A stretch of 64,000 nt of DNA from Xanthomonas fragariae (GCF_017603965.1 NZ_CP071955.1:2604001-2668000), one strand, 5' to 3'. Shown: positions 20,648-30,840, counted from the stretch's first letter. The notes: generated by a model not told the origin, from the sequence alone. Made by a program: numbers and translations.

Positions 20648-21103
20648 TCAGCGTTTTTGTGATGGTTCCGAAGCGTTTTCTTCGCGCGCCGCAGGCGCTT
20701 GTTGCGTGGGTGCGGCCTGCGCTGGCGCGGCGGCAGGCGGTGGCTGCGACGGAGCGGTTGGCACAGCACCGGCGGCAGGCGCTTGCGGCTGAGTCAGCTC
20801 GCCGGCAGCAGCAGGCGCCGGGGTGGTCGCCTGCGACATCACACCCAGGTTCTGGTCGATGGGACGTGCACCGTGTGTGGCGTACCACGCCATGAACAGG
20901 CTGATGCTGAAAAACATAACGGCCAACCACTTGGTCGACTTGGACAGAAAGTTCGATGCACCCTGCGAACCGAACACGGTGCCGGACGCGCCGGCGCCGA
21001 AGCCGGAACCGGCTGCCGCACCCGCGCCACGTTGCATCAGGATCAGCGCAATCATCGCCAGCGCGACCAGCACGTAGACCACATTGAGGATCAACATCAG
21101 CAT
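20648..21103 (-). CDS. secG: Protein-export membrane protein SecG
   Basis: 151-aa SecYEG translocon subunit. Two hydrophobic helices (residues about 2-22 and 60-77) flank the conserved segment LMQRGAGAAAGSGFG and ASNFLSKSTKWLA. A Pro/Ala/Gln-rich cytoplasmic tail of about 60 residues makes it longer than E. coli SecG (110 aa). Gene order tpiA-secG-tRNA-Leu is typical of gammaproteobacteria. Confidence 0.95.
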   Translation of the reverse strand: MLMLILNVVYVLVALAMIALILMQRGAGAAAGSGFGAGASGTVFGSQGASNFLSKSTKWLAVMFFSISLFMAWYATHGARPIDQNLGVMSQATTPAPAAAGELTQPQAPAAGAVPTAPSQPPPAAAPAQAAPTQQAPAAREENASEPSQKR

Positions 21104-21136
21104 TTCGAAATCCGTCCCCGGACAAAACTTAATGAG

Positions 21137-21892
21137 TTAGCAAACGGCCGCCGCGCGTGCGATAGCCAGGAAGTCTCCGGCGACCAGCGAAGCGCCTCCG
21201 ACCAGCCCGCCATCGACGTCGGGCTGTGCGAACAGCTCGCTGGCGTTATCGGGCTTGACACTACCCCCGTACAGGATGGGGAGCCGATCGGCGATTCTAG
21301 CATCCGCCTTCGCGACTTCGCCACGCAAGAAGGCATGCACGGCCTGAGCCTGCTCCGGGTTAGCGGTGCGGCCGGTGCCAATAGCCCAGATCGGCTCGTA
21401 GGCAAGCACGGCACGGGCGAAGCCTTCGCTGCCCACTAGCGCCAGCACCGGCTCGAGCTGGGCACGTAAGATTGCCTCAGTCTGACCAGACTCGCGTTGT
21501 TCCAGCGATTCGCCCACGCACAGCACCGGGATCAGCCCGGCATGCATGGCGGCGACGAACTTGCGCGCCACCAGTTCGCTGGTCTCCTGGTGATACTGGC
21601 GGCGCTCGGAGTGGCCGACCAGCCCGTACTCGGCACCGACATCCACCAGCATCGAGGCCGAGACCTCGCCGGTATAGGCACCCTTTTCATTACTACTGAC
21701 GTCCTGGGCTCCGAATGACAAGTGATGTGCCTGGAAATCCTCGATCAGGTCGCCGAGGTAAGGCAGTGGCGGCAGGATGACGACATCGACGCCATCCAGG
21801 GGCATGTGCGCGGCGACCTGGGCCACAAGTTCGGTGGCGAAGGTGCGGCTGCCATGCAGCTTCCAATTTCCAGCAACGATCTTTCGACGCAT
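21137..21892 (-). CDS. tpiA: Triosephosphate isomerase
   Basis: 251-aa glycolytic enzyme interconverting dihydroxyacetone phosphate and glyceraldehyde 3-phosphate. Catalytic signatures: GNWKLHG (Lys), VGHSERR (His), AYEPIWAIGTG (Glu) and the phosphate loop LYGGSVKPDN. The start is taken at MRRKIVAGNWK, giving the family length; an AGGA lies about 11 bases upstream. Located 33 bp upstream of secG. Confidence 0.97.
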   Translation of the reverse strand: MRRKIVAGNWKLHGSRTFATELVAQVAAHMPLDGVDVVILPPLPYLGDLIEDFQAHHLSFGAQDVSSNEKGAYTGEVSASMLVDVGAEYGLVGHSERRQYHQETSELVARKFVAAMHAGLIPVLCVGESLEQRESGQTEAILRAQLEPVLALVGSEGFARAVLAYEPIWAIGTGRTANPEQAQAVHAFLRGEVAKADARIADRLPILYGGSVKPDNASELFAQPDVDGGLVGGASLVAGDFLAIARAAAVC

Positions 21893-22008
21893 CAGACGCA
21901 GGTTCCTGAGTTGAAGACAAGAGACAGAATAGCCCATGCCCTGTCGGCAACCGGCACAATGACTTGTGTACACCGCGCGTCCCATCTCTTACTCAACAGG
22001 AACCTGCC

Positions 22009-22809
22009 ATGTCCGTTTCGCCTGTCTTCGCGCTGGTCACCGGTGCTTCCAGTGGCATTGGCCGCGAGATCGCGCGTGCCTACGCCAGGCGTGGCGTGTC
22101 GCTGATCCTGACCGCGCGCCGGGTGGACCGGCTGCAAGCGCTGGCTGAGGAATTGGGTGCCAGGGTCCTCGTGAAAGTGCTACCAGCCGACTTGGCCGAC
22201 CCTGCCGCGGTGGAAGCACTGGTGGCATAGATCCAACGCAATGGCTGGACGGTCGGGACCCTGGTCAACAACGCTGGCTATGGCGTTCCCGGCCGCTACC
22301 AGCGCAACGATTGGACAACGCATGCGCGCTTTCTGCAGGTGATGGTGGGCGCGGTGTGCGAGCTGACCTGGCGACTGTTGCCGATGATTCGCGCCAGTGG
22401 CCAGGGCTGCATTCTCAACGTAGCCTCGTTTGCCGCGCTGACACCGGGTGCCGATGGACAAACCCTATACGCGGCCAGCAAGAGTTTCATGCTGCGCTTC
22501 AGCGAATCGCTGGCGCTGGAAAACGCCGATTGCGCGGTCAAGGTCTGCGCGCTGTGCCCTGGATTTGCGTGGTCGGAATTTCACGACGTGACCGGCACCC
22601 GCGCATCGATGACCTCCCTGCCCCGCTGGGTTTGGCTGCAGGCCGATAACGTTGCCGAGTACGGCATCCAAGCACTGGAACGTGGCCAGGTGCTGGCCGT
22701 GCCGGGCTGGCGCTATCGGCTGTTCAACGCCGCGCTGCGCATGTTGCCGCATGCCTTTGCGCTACGGCTGATGGCACGCGCATCGCGTCGCGTCCGGCCG
22801 CTGAATTGA
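22009..22809 (+). pseudogene. Short-chain dehydrogenase with in-frame amber codon
   Basis: The frame opening at ATG 22009 (AGGA upstream) encodes an SDR N-terminus with the NAD(P)-binding motif [19 protein letters not shown]. It is interrupted by TAG at 22228-22230. The same frame then continues without gap to 22809 with NNAGYG, the YAASK catalytic Tyr/Lys pair and a complete C-terminus (266 codons in all). The change needed is a single base, for example GAG or CAG to TAG. Probably a recent nonsense mutation; sequencing error or suppression are alternatives. Divergent from tpiA. Confidence 0.85.
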
Positions 22810-22867
22810 GCCAGTTAGACATGTCACCTCGCGCACGCGTGACCGCACAACGTGCACGCAGGCGACG

Positions 22868-23299
22868 TCAATGATTGACAATTTCGCCATGCATGGCCGC
22901 CAGACGCTCAAGCAAGCGATTTTGCGTGCGACGAGGGATGTGGCGCTGATCCATCGCCCAGTTCAGATCCTCGACCAATGCGTTGAAGTCGCCTTCGCGA
23001 ATTGCCAGATGCGCATGCGCCTGTTTCATCGACTTGGCGGTATCCGGGCACGGCCCATCGGCGACATGGCAGAACTTCTGAACCAAGCGCTCGTTGAGCA
23101 TGACGATGTTGACGCGCGCGAACTTGTCGACGATGCGTTGATCGTCGGCAATGCGCGACAGCATGGTTTCCACCAGCGACTCGATCCCGGCCTGCCCGCC
23201 GAGCTCGTCATAGAGCGTCTGGCGCGGTGGCGTGGTGGCGCAGGCACTCATCAGACCCAGCACGCACGACAAAGACCAGCGCAGCCATCGGTTCATCAA
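22868..23299 (-). CDS. Truncated haemoglobin (group 1) with lipoprotein signal
   Basis: 143 aa. Residues 1-20 form a hydrophobic signal ending in a lipobox-like LMSAC, so the mature protein would be lipid-anchored in the envelope. The rest matches the bacterial globin family: TLYDELGGQAGIESLVE, RIADDQRI, a QKFC...GPC segment, MKQAHAHLAI with the probable proximal haem-ligand histidine, and FNALVEDLNWAMD. Most truncated globins are cytoplasmic, so the signal is notable. Fourth gene of a tight operon; its start overlaps the DUF3034 stop by 4 bp. Confidence 0.85.
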   Translation of the reverse strand: MMNRWLRWSLSCVLGLMSACATTPPRQTLYDELGGQAGIESLVETMLSRIADDQRIVDKFARVNIVMLNERLVQKFCHVADGPCPDTAKSMKQAHAHLAIREGDFNALVEDLNWAMDQRHIPRRTQNRLLERLAAMHGEIVNH

Positions 23300-24168
23300 A
23301 ACGCTACCTGCAGGGAAAGATAAGGACCGCTCTGATCGATGAGCGTAGCGACATCGCCAAGATCGGCCCAGGCTGCGGTCAACGACACATGTTTGCTGGG
23401 AAACCAGGCAACGAAGGCATCCGCCCAGGCCTGTTCGCCCGCAAAGCCAAGATTATTGGGCTTGTCGCGATATTCAACACCCACCGCCAAGGAGGGCGAC
23501 AATATGACGGCAGCACTGGCTTCGGCAACCAACCGATAGCTGTTGCGGCGATCGCCACCGAAACCCAGCAAGCCGGTCTGATTGGCGCGCGTTGCCCGTA
23601 GCGTGCCATTGAGCAGCAACTGATAACCGCCAGCCCCCTGCAGGAACAATCGACTGGCGCTGATGAAGACATCGGTACCGTGATCGTCGCGCGCACCGAT
23701 GGCCAAGGGCAGCGTGCCGTCGCGCAGGCGCTTGTACTGCACGCCGAGACTGACTTGAGGCGCGTGCCCGTACACAAGATCACCGTACAGACGCAGCTTG
23801 GCGCCGACTACATCCTGGCCGAGCGCATTCCACGGCAGTCCGAGCCGATCCTGCAATGTGCCCAGGTCCAGACGCTGACGCGCAAGCGAGAGTTCCAGCC
23901 GATTGCCGACGGTAAGCGCGGCACCCTGCACGTCGAGCCGGTAATCGCCGCTATCCATATGCGTGGCGAACAGCACGGTGCCGAGTTCATCGCGCGTGCC
24001 ATAGCCGGACAACGTGGCCCAGGGGACGATGCCACCTCCGCTGCTGCCTTCAATCATCGATACGCCGCCAGTGGCGAGCAGACGCCCATCCCCGGCAATT
24101 GCGTACGTTGGTGTGCTCACCCCGCCCAATACCGCGGCAACCAGCGCGACGCGTAGGCAGTACTTCAT
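23296..24168 (-). CDS. DUF3034 family protein, probable outer-membrane barrel
   Basis: 290 aa with a cleavable signal peptide (MKYCLRVALVAAVLGGVSTPTYA). The body alternates polar and hydrophobic residues, is rich in Gly, Tyr and Arg, and ends in a phenylalanine (YLSLQVAF), as outer-membrane beta-barrels do. Segments such as LLATGGVSMIEGSSGGG and LNGTLRATRANQTGLLGFGG match the DUF3034 family as I recall it. Function is unknown. ATG at 24166-24168 overlaps the preceding gene's TGA. Third gene of the cupredoxin operon. Confidence 0.82.
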   Translation of the reverse strand: MKYCLRVALVAAVLGGVSTPTYAIAGDGRLLATGGVSMIEGSSGGGIVPWATLSGYGTRDELGTVLFATHMDSGDYRLDVQGAALTVGNRLELSLARQRLDLGTLQDRLGLPWNALGQDVVGAKLRLYGDLVYGHAPQVSLGVQYKRLRDGTLPLAIGARDDHGTDVFISASRLFLQGAGGYQLLLNGTLRATRANQTGLLGFGGDRRNSYRLVAEASAAVILSPSLAVGVEYRDKPNNLGFAGEQAWADAFVAWFPSKHVSLTAAWADLGDVATLIDQSGPYLSLQVAF

Positions 24169-26528
24169 CGTTGCGCTCCTGCATGTGCTGCCGGTGTCAT
24201 TCCCAGCTGGCGCATGCACCAGGCTACCAGCGGTGCGTCTTCCAACGGCGGCGCGTACAGATAGCCCTGCACCATGTCGCAGCCATAGGTGCGCAACAGC
24301 GCCAACGCAGTGGCGTTCTCGACACCTTCGGCGATCACGCTGAGGCCGAGGTTATGGCCTAGATCAATCGTGCTGCGCACAATAAATGCATCGTCGGTGC
24401 CTTCGGCCAATTGCATGACGAAGCTCTTGTCGATCTTCAATTCGTTTACCGGCATGCGCTTGAGTTGGGCCAACGAGGAATAGCCAGTGCCGAAGTCATC
24501 GATGGACAAGCGCACACCGACACTGCGTAACTGGTGCAACATGTGCAGCGCGGATTCAACATCGCGCATCAAGGAGCTTTCGGTCAATTCCAGCGTGATC
24601 GATTGCGCCGGCACTGCGTGTTGTTCCAGACGGTCGCGCACGAAATCGGGCAAGCCAGGGTCGGAGAGGTCGAGTGCGGACAGATTGATCGCCATGCCCA
24701 GTTCCAAGCCCTGCTTGCGCCATTGCGCCTGGCAGCGCAGCGCCTCATCCAGCACAAAACGGGTCAGCGGATGGATCACGCCGGAATGCTCGGCAAGCGG
24801 AATGAATTCGTCCGGGCCAATCGGGCCGAGCACCGGGTGTTGCCAGCGCACCAGCACTTCCACCTGTTCGACGTGATCGGTGCGCAGACAGATCTTGGGC
24901 TGGAAGCGCAAGGTCAGCTCGTTGCCGCCGATCGCCTGACGCAGATCGCCAGTGAGTTGCAAGCGCCGCAGATGCCGCTCGTCCAGGCCCATGCGATACA
25001 CGCTCACGCCAATGGTGGTTGCATCGCTGACCTGACGCCGTGCGATATCGGCGCGCCGCAACAAGGTGTCCGGATCGGCACCATGCTCGGGAATCAAGGC
25101 AATGCCGATGCTGGCTTCGAGCTGGATACGTGCCTGTGGCAATACCAATGGGCGACGCAGTTGCAGCAGCAAGCGCTGCGCGTCCTGCTGCACGCTGGCC
25201 GCATCGGCCTGGGTCACCACGACCATGAATTCGTCGCTGCCCAGTCGACCGACCAGGTTCGGCTCCTGCACCACATCGACCAGCCGGCGCCCGGCTTCGA
25301 CCAGCACTTGGTCGGCGAAGTCGTGGCCCAGGCTGTCGTTGAGTTCCTTGAAGCGCTCCAGATCCAGGATCATCACCGCGGCGGTGCCGCCGGAAGCCAC
25401 AGTCTGCTCCACCACCTGTTTCAATCGCTCCAGCAACCAGATGCGGTTGGGTAGACCGGTCAAGGCGTCGTGCCGGGCCTGATGCAGGATGTGCTGCTCG
25501 CGACTGGCGATCTGTTGCTGCATACGCCCGAAGCTGTCGGCCAGCTCGGCGAGTTCGCGACCGGGCGGCACCTGCACGGCGGTGTCGTAATCGCCACGCT
25601 GGATGCGTCGCGCCGCCTGCACCAATTGCGCGACCGGCTTGCTGACGCTGCGTGCCAGGAAAATCGCCACGCCCAGTGCCGCGGCGGTGGCCAGCCCAGC
25701 AAGCAGCAAGATGCGCAGTTTGAGGGTGCGATACGGTGCGACCGCGCGATCCAGCGATGCCTGCAAGGCAACCCGCACGTGGCCGCCTTGGATCGACTGC
25801 AGCTTGACCAGATAGCGCGACTGACCCAACGTCAATGGGATAGAAGCAGCGTGCACCTTCTCCGCACTGGGCAATTGCTGAGCGAACTCTGCAAGCGCGG
25901 CCGGTTCCAACGTTGATGCCAGCACGCGCACGGGCGGGCCGTCGGTAAAGAAGGTTGCATCCAACCCGGTGGTACTGCGGAAATCTTGCGCAAGACCATC
26001 GCCGGACTCGTTGCCGATCGCGATCCAACCCACGCGGCTCGGCGCGAGCACCTGCACCACCGCCAACCGCACAATGTGCTGATCCAACGCAACCACACCC
26101 ACCGCGCGCCCATCAAGCTGCGCCTGCTGCAACAAGGCCTGCACCGCACGCAATTGTTCGGCTTGCGGCACATCGGCCAACCCGGTCAAAAATTCGCCAT
26201 CCGGCGACAACAGTACTGCGGTCTGCGCCGACATGCGCGCGGCATGGTTGCGCAATGCCGATTGCATGGTCGGCACATCGCCACTGGCCACCGCCGCACG
26301 AAAGCCAAAATCATCCGCCAGCACCGAAGCCGACTGCATTAGCTGCTCATCGCGCCGCACATTGATGCGTTGCCAGACGCGCTCGCCGATCTGCAGTTCT
26401 TCGCCGAGCTGTACCTTGACGCTGCGCTCGGTCGCCAGTTGCACTGCGATGAAAGTCAACGCCTGCGTTGCCAGCACGACCAGAACCAGCAAAGCAGCGA
26501 TGCGCGTATGCAGGCGCATCGCCTTCAT
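24165..26528 (-). CDS. Membrane GGDEF/EAL c-di-GMP protein
   Basis: 787 aa. TM1 (about 9-31), a periplasmic sensor of about 230 residues, TM2 (about 272-292), a HAMP linker (to about 345), GGDEF domain (350-515) and EAL domain (520-770). The GGDEF motif reads GSDEF (430-434), so cyclase activity is uncertain. The EAL domain keeps EVLVRW (557-562), INLSA, LELTE (646-650), IDDFGTGYSS (676-685), IDKSF and IAEGVE, so phosphodiesterase activity is expected. Second gene of the operon; its ATG overlaps the cupredoxin stop and its stop overlaps DUF3034. The periplasmic sensor may read the state of the secreted partner proteins (inference). Confidence 0.93.
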   Translation of the reverse strand: MKAMRLHTRIAALLVLVVLATQALTFIAVQLATERSVKVQLGEELQIGERVWQRINVRRDEQLMQSASVLADDFGFRAAVASGDVPTMQSALRNHAARMSAQTAVLLSPDGEFLTGLADVPQAEQLRAVQALLQQAQLDGRAVGVVALDQHIVRLAVVQVLAPSRVGWIAIGNESGDGLAQDFRSTTGLDATFFTDGPPVRVLASTLEPAALAEFAQQLPSAEKVHAASIPLTLGQSRYLVKLQSIQGGHVRVALQASLDRAVAPYRTLKLRILLLAGLATAAALGVAIFLARSVSKPVAQLVQAARRIQRGDYDTAVQVPPGRELAELADSFGRMQQQIASREQHILHQARHDALTGLPNRIWLLERLKQVVEQTVASGGTAAVMILDLERFKELNDSLGHDFADQVLVEAGRRLVDVVQEPNLVGRLGSDEFMVVVTQADAASVQQDAQRLLLQLRRPLVLPQARIQLEASIGIALIPEHGADPDTLLRRADIARRQVSDATTIGVSVYRMGLDERHLRRLQLTGDLRQAIGGNELTLRFQPKICLRTDHVEQVEVLVRWQHPVLGPIGPDEFIPLAEHSGVIHPLTRFVLDEALRCQAQWRKQGLELGMAINLSALDLSDPGLPDFVRDRLEQHAVPAQSITLELTESSLMRDVESALHMLHQLRSVGVRLSIDDFGTGYSSLAQLKRMPVNELKIDKSFVMQLAEGTDDAFIVRSTIDLGHNLGLSVIAEGVENATALALLRTYGCDMVQGYLYAPPLEDAPLVAWCMRQLGMTPAAHAGAQR

Positions 26529-27214
26529 GGATGCGTCTTCTTCGGATCGGCGCGGCGGAATTTATCCTGCAGCGCCCGCGCGCGCTCGTCCGAAGGCGCA
26601 GCTGCCGGCGCAGCGCCGGTGGTCTGCAAGGTCACTCGGCGTTGCACTGCAGCGCGCGCAAGCACCAACGGTTCGGTCGTCGCAGCGCCCTTGATGCGTG
26701 GATGCCAGACCCGCAGCGTGTAGTTGCCCGCGGGCGCCTCAAGTTGCACTCGACCAGCGCTGCCGGTCTTGCCGAAGTAGGGCGTCTCCAGTACCACGAT
26801 ATAGCCCAGCATCCAGTCGTGGATATTGCAGCCGACCGTCACCAGGCCGGCCTGATCAAAGCGAATCGACGCAGCCATGGTGCCCTGAAATAGGGGCAAT
26901 TCGAAACGTTTGGCCGGAGAGAATGAATAGACTTGATGGCGAATCTGATCTCTATTCGGAAAGCGCACTAATGTTCCGGCGCGCACCACCAGCACGGCGG
27001 GCACGAACTGCGAATTGATCTGATCCATCTCGGCAGTCTTGGATACGCTGGCGGCGACAGGACGCGCCGGCTCCAAGCTCACCACAGCATCGACCAGTAA
27101 GCCATCGGCATCGGCCACGGTGACACTGACAGACGTCGCAGCCACGGACCCCGCAACGGCATACGCCAATAGCAGAGGGACCACACTTACCCATTTGAAC
27201 CATCGCGTCCGCAT
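26525..27214 (-). CDS. Secreted cupredoxin-domain protein (methylamine-utilization-like)
   Basis: 229 aa with a signal peptide (about 1-26). A cupredoxin fold follows, with probable copper ligands His93 (RHQVYSF) and the GCNIHDWM cluster supplying Cys129, His132 and Met135. A C-terminal Ig-like segment (APAGNYTLRVWHPRIKG) and a basic tail end the protein. Relatives are often annotated 'methylamine utilization protein', but no amine dehydrogenase genes are nearby, so that name should not be taken as function. First gene of a four-gene operon. Confidence 0.8.
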   Translation of the reverse strand: MRTRWFKWVSVVPLLLAYAVAGSVAATSVSVTVADADGLLVDAVVSLEPARPVAASVSKTAEMDQINSQFVPAVLVVRAGTLVRFPNRDQIRHQVYSFSPAKRFELPLFQGTMAASIRFDQAGLVTVGCNIHDWMLGYIVVLETPYFGKTGSAGRVQLEAPAGNYTLRVWHPRIKGAATTEPLVLARAAVQRRVTLQTTGAAPAAAPSDERARALQDKFRRADPKKTHP

Positions 27215-27417
27215 GCGCCCCCACCTTGTGCAATCGGCAGCGGGCGTCAGGCAAGTCCGACGTCGCGCTAGCGATCAGACTGGATTATCGGCACAAGTGA
27301 ACGCAAGCTTTAACCAGACGCGAGCGGAAATTTGCGAACGAAAGTGTGGCGCCCGTCCTTGCTCATGTTGCGAACGCGGCTATTCGAAGCGCGCGGTGAT
27401 TGCTGACGAGCGCTGAA

Positions 27418-28356
27418 TTATTTCAGCTTAATCTCGCGCAACCGCTCTTCCAGGAAGTCATGCGCGGTGATCGACTCGGGGTATCGACTGGGGTTTTCGG
27501 CGGTGATGCACAAGGGCAGCACGTCGATCAGAAAATCCGGGTTGGGGTGCAGGAAGAACGGCACCGAATAACGCGGCTTGCGCGCTGCTTCGCCCGGCGG
27601 ATTGACCACGCGATGGATGGTGGACGGGTACACATGGTTGGTCAGGCGTTGCAGCATGTCGCCGATATTGACCACGATGGTGTCGGCATCCGCTGTGAAT
27701 GGCACCCACTCGCCATCGTTGGAACGCACTTCCAGGCCGGCGGCGCTGGCACCGACCAACAAGGTGATGAAGTTGATGTCGCCATGCGCACCGGCACGCA
27801 CGTTGGGAATGTCGTCGCTGATGATCGGCGGATAATGGATAGGCCGCAGGATCGAATTGCCGTTGTTGGTCTTGTCGACAAAATAGTCTTGCGGCAGGCC
27901 GATGTGCAGCGCCAGCGCCGACAACACGCGCGAGCCGAGTTGATCGAGCTGCTGATACAGACGGTAGCCGCGCTCTCGGAAACCAGGCACTTCCTCAGGC
28001 CACAAATTCGGCGGCATCACCGCGCGGTGGGGCGAATCATCCGGAATTTCGCGGCCGATGTGCCAGAACTCTTTCAGGTCGAAGTGCTTGGAATTCTTGG
28101 CGGTCTCCACACCGAACGCGGTATAGCCGCGTGCACCACCACTGCCTTCCATGTGATAGCGGCGCTTGAGGGCTTCCGGCAGCGCGAAGAACGCTTTGAA
28201 CACCGCGTAGGCCGCATCGACGTCGGCCTGCACGATGCCGTGATTGCGGATGCCGGCAAAGCCCCACTGCCGATAGGCCGCCCCGATCGCGGCGACGAAG
28301 GCGTCGCGATCGCTGTCGAAACGGCTGATGTCCAGGGTCGGGATGCGGGCGCTCAT
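27418..28356 (-). CDS. 2-oxoglutarate/Fe(II) oxygenase, isopenicillin N synthase-like
   Basis: 312 aa, with the N-terminal DIOX_N region (IPTLDISRFDSDRDAF ... GFAGIRNHGI) and a C-terminal oxygenase core. Iron ligands appear as HGD (GAHGDINFITLL) and the distal His in YPSTIHRVVNP; RYSVPFFLHPNPD gives the 2-oxoglutarate Arg. Similar bacterial proteins act on small molecules, but the substrate cannot be read from the sequence. Start at MSARIPTLDIS by family length. Stands alone between the cupredoxin operon and glmM. Confidence 0.88.
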   Translation of the reverse strand: MSARIPTLDISRFDSDRDAFVAAIGAAYRQWGFAGIRNHGIVQADVDAAYAVFKAFFALPEALKRRYHMEGSGGARGYTAFGVETAKNSKHFDLKEFWHIGREIPDDSPHRAVMPPNLWPEEVPGFRERGYRLYQQLDQLGSRVLSALALHIGLPQDYFVDKTNNGNSILRPIHYPPIISDDIPNVRAGAHGDINFITLLVGASAAGLEVRSNDGEWVPFTADADTIVVNIGDMLQRLTNHVYPSTIHRVVNPPGEAARKPRYSVPFFLHPNPDFLIDVLPLCITAENPSRYPESITAHDFLEERLREIKLK

Positions 28357-28405
28357 ACGGACATCTGCAGTCGAACTCGAAAAGGTCGAGAGAAACACCT
28401 GCTGC

Positions 28406-28495
28406 TCAGATCAGCAGGCGATACAACAGGTAAAACGTCGCGGCCTTCGCAAAGACCACGCAGATGCCGATGATCACCGACTCACGTCGCGTCAC
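28406..28495 (-). CDS. Possible 29-aa membrane peptide overlapping glmM
   Basis: A GTG-initiated frame overlaps the last codons of glmM (glmM stop 28482-28484) and encodes 29 residues: a short basic head (VTRRES) followed by one hydrophobic span ([20 protein letters not shown]). The composition is that of a single-pass small membrane protein, and the overlap would allow coupling to glmM. No homologue was recognised; it may be chance. Confidence 0.35.
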   Translation of the reverse strand: MTRRESVIIGICVVFAKAATFYLLYRLLI

Positions 28496-29831
28496 GCACA
28501 GCTCCGGAGAGTCGGTCGAGGGTGTCCTGCATCAGGCCGGTGTCGTCGGCTTCCACGGTCACGCGCACCACCGCCTCGGTGCCGGACGGACGCAGAAACG
28601 CGCGGCCACGGCCCTGCACAGCGGCTTGCGCCTGCTGCAGCGCTTGCTGCACGCCTGCTGCTTCTACAATGGCCTTTGCCGCGCCGCCGTCGAGGCGCAC
28701 GTTGACGGTTTTCTGCGGCACCTTGCTCAGACCGCTCAACGCTTCGCGCAGGCTTTGTCCATCGCGGCCCAGCGCTTGGAGCACTTGCAACGCGCTGACG
28801 ATGCCGTCGCCGGTGGTGGCACGATCCAGGCACAGCAGATGGCCGGAGGTTTCTCCGCCCAGCGTGCCGCCGCCTTCGACCAAGGCCTGGTGCACATAGC
28901 GGTCGCCAACCTTTGCGCGCTGAAACGGAATATTCGATGCGGCCAGCGCCTGTTCCAGGCCGTAGTTGGTCATCAACGTGCCGACCACGGTGCCGGTGAG
29001 CCGACCGCTAGCCTGCCATGAGCGAGCCAACACATATAGCAGGTCGTCGCCATCGACCGGATTACCCTGGTCGTCGGCCATCAGCACGCGGTCGCCGTCG
29101 CCATCGAAGGCGATACCCAGGTGCGCGCCACTCTCGCGGACCTGGGCGGCAAGATTATCGATATGCGTGGAGCCGACACCGGCATTGATATTGAGACCGT
29201 CCGGCGCAGCGCCGATGACCATCACCTCGGCACCCAGCTCGCGGAACAGCATCGGTGCGATGTGATAGGTCGCGCCATGCGCGCAATCGAGCACCATCTT
29301 CAAGCCATGTAAGGTGAACCCACGTGCCACGCTGGCCTTGCAGAATTCGATATAACGGCCGATGGCATCACGGGTGCGGATCGCCTTGCCCAGACGCTCG
29401 GACTCCACGGTGTGGAACGGCTCATCCAACGCGGCTTCGATGGCCGCTTCGGTCGCGTCGTCGAGCTTCTCGCCTTCTGCCGAGAAGAACTTGATGCCGT
29501 TGTCGTAATGCGGATTGTGCGAGGCGCTGATCACCACGCCAGCGTGGGCGCGCAGCGTATTGGTCAGAAACGCGATGGCAGGGGTCGGCATCGGGCCGAT
29601 CAGTTGCACGTCGGCACCTGCGGCGACCAGGCCGGCTTCCAAGGCTGCTTCGAACATGTAGCCGGAAATGCGTGTGTCCTTGCCGATCAAAACCAGCGGC
29701 CGCTTGCGGCGCCCCTGAGTGAGCACACGACCGAGCGCATTGCCCAGACGCAGCACGAAATCGGCCGAGATCACGCCCTGCCCCACCCGACCGCGGATGC
29801 CGTCGGTTCCGAAATACTTACGGCCGCTCAT
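28482..29831 (-). CDS. glmM: Phosphoglucosamine mutase
   Basis: 449-aa enzyme converting glucosamine-6-phosphate to glucosamine-1-phosphate for peptidoglycan and LPS synthesis. Signatures: [10 protein letters not shown] at the N-terminus, the phosphoserine loop [17 protein letters not shown], the metal loop FDGDGDR and the sugar loop GGETSGH, plus [13 protein letters not shown] for phosphate binding. Length matches the family. The accD gene lies upstream on the same strand, separated by a hairpin-forming repeat. Confidence 0.98.
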   Translation of the reverse strand: MSGRKYFGTDGIRGRVGQGVISADFVLRLGNALGRVLTQGRRKRPLVLIGKDTRISGYMFEAALEAGLVAAGADVQLIGPMPTPAIAFLTNTLRAHAGVVISASHNPHYDNGIKFFSAEGEKLDDATEAAIEAALDEPFHTVESERLGKAIRTRDAIGRYIEFCKASVARGFTLHGLKMVLDCAHGATYHIAPMLFRELGAEVMVIGAAPDGLNINAGVGSTHIDNLAAQVRESGAHLGIAFDGDGDRVLMADDQGNPVDGDDLLYVLARSWQASGRLTGTVVGTLMTNYGLEQALAASNIPFQRAKVGDRYVHQALVEGGGTLGGETSGHLLCLDRATTGDGIVSALQVLQALGRDGQSLREALSGLSKVPQKTVNVRLDGGAAKAIVEAAGVQQALQQAQAAVQGRGRAFLRPSGTEAVVRVTVEADDTGLMQDTLDRLSGAVRDAT

Positions 29832-29841
29832 AGAGCCGGGA

Positions 29842-29934
29842 CCCGGAACCCGGGACCGAGGAGCAACCGCTGGACACGGAAAGCATCACCCGGCAAAACG
29901 CGTCTTCGCCGGGTCCCCGGTCGCGGGTTCCGGT
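29842..29934. repeat. Large imperfect hairpin between accD and glmM
   Basis: Arms at 29842-29861 and 29915-29934 match as an inverted repeat in 17 of 20 positions, both built of CCCGG/GGGACC blocks. Inside is a second 7-bp stem ACCCGGC/GCCGGGT (29888-29894 with 29908-29914). Together they could fold into a long stem-loop in the transcript. No T tract follows, so it is not a standard terminator; it may modulate accD-glmM read-through. Confidence 0.6.
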
Positions 29935-29955
29935 TCCAACCGCCAACTACTACCG

Positions 29956-30840
<885 letters not shown>

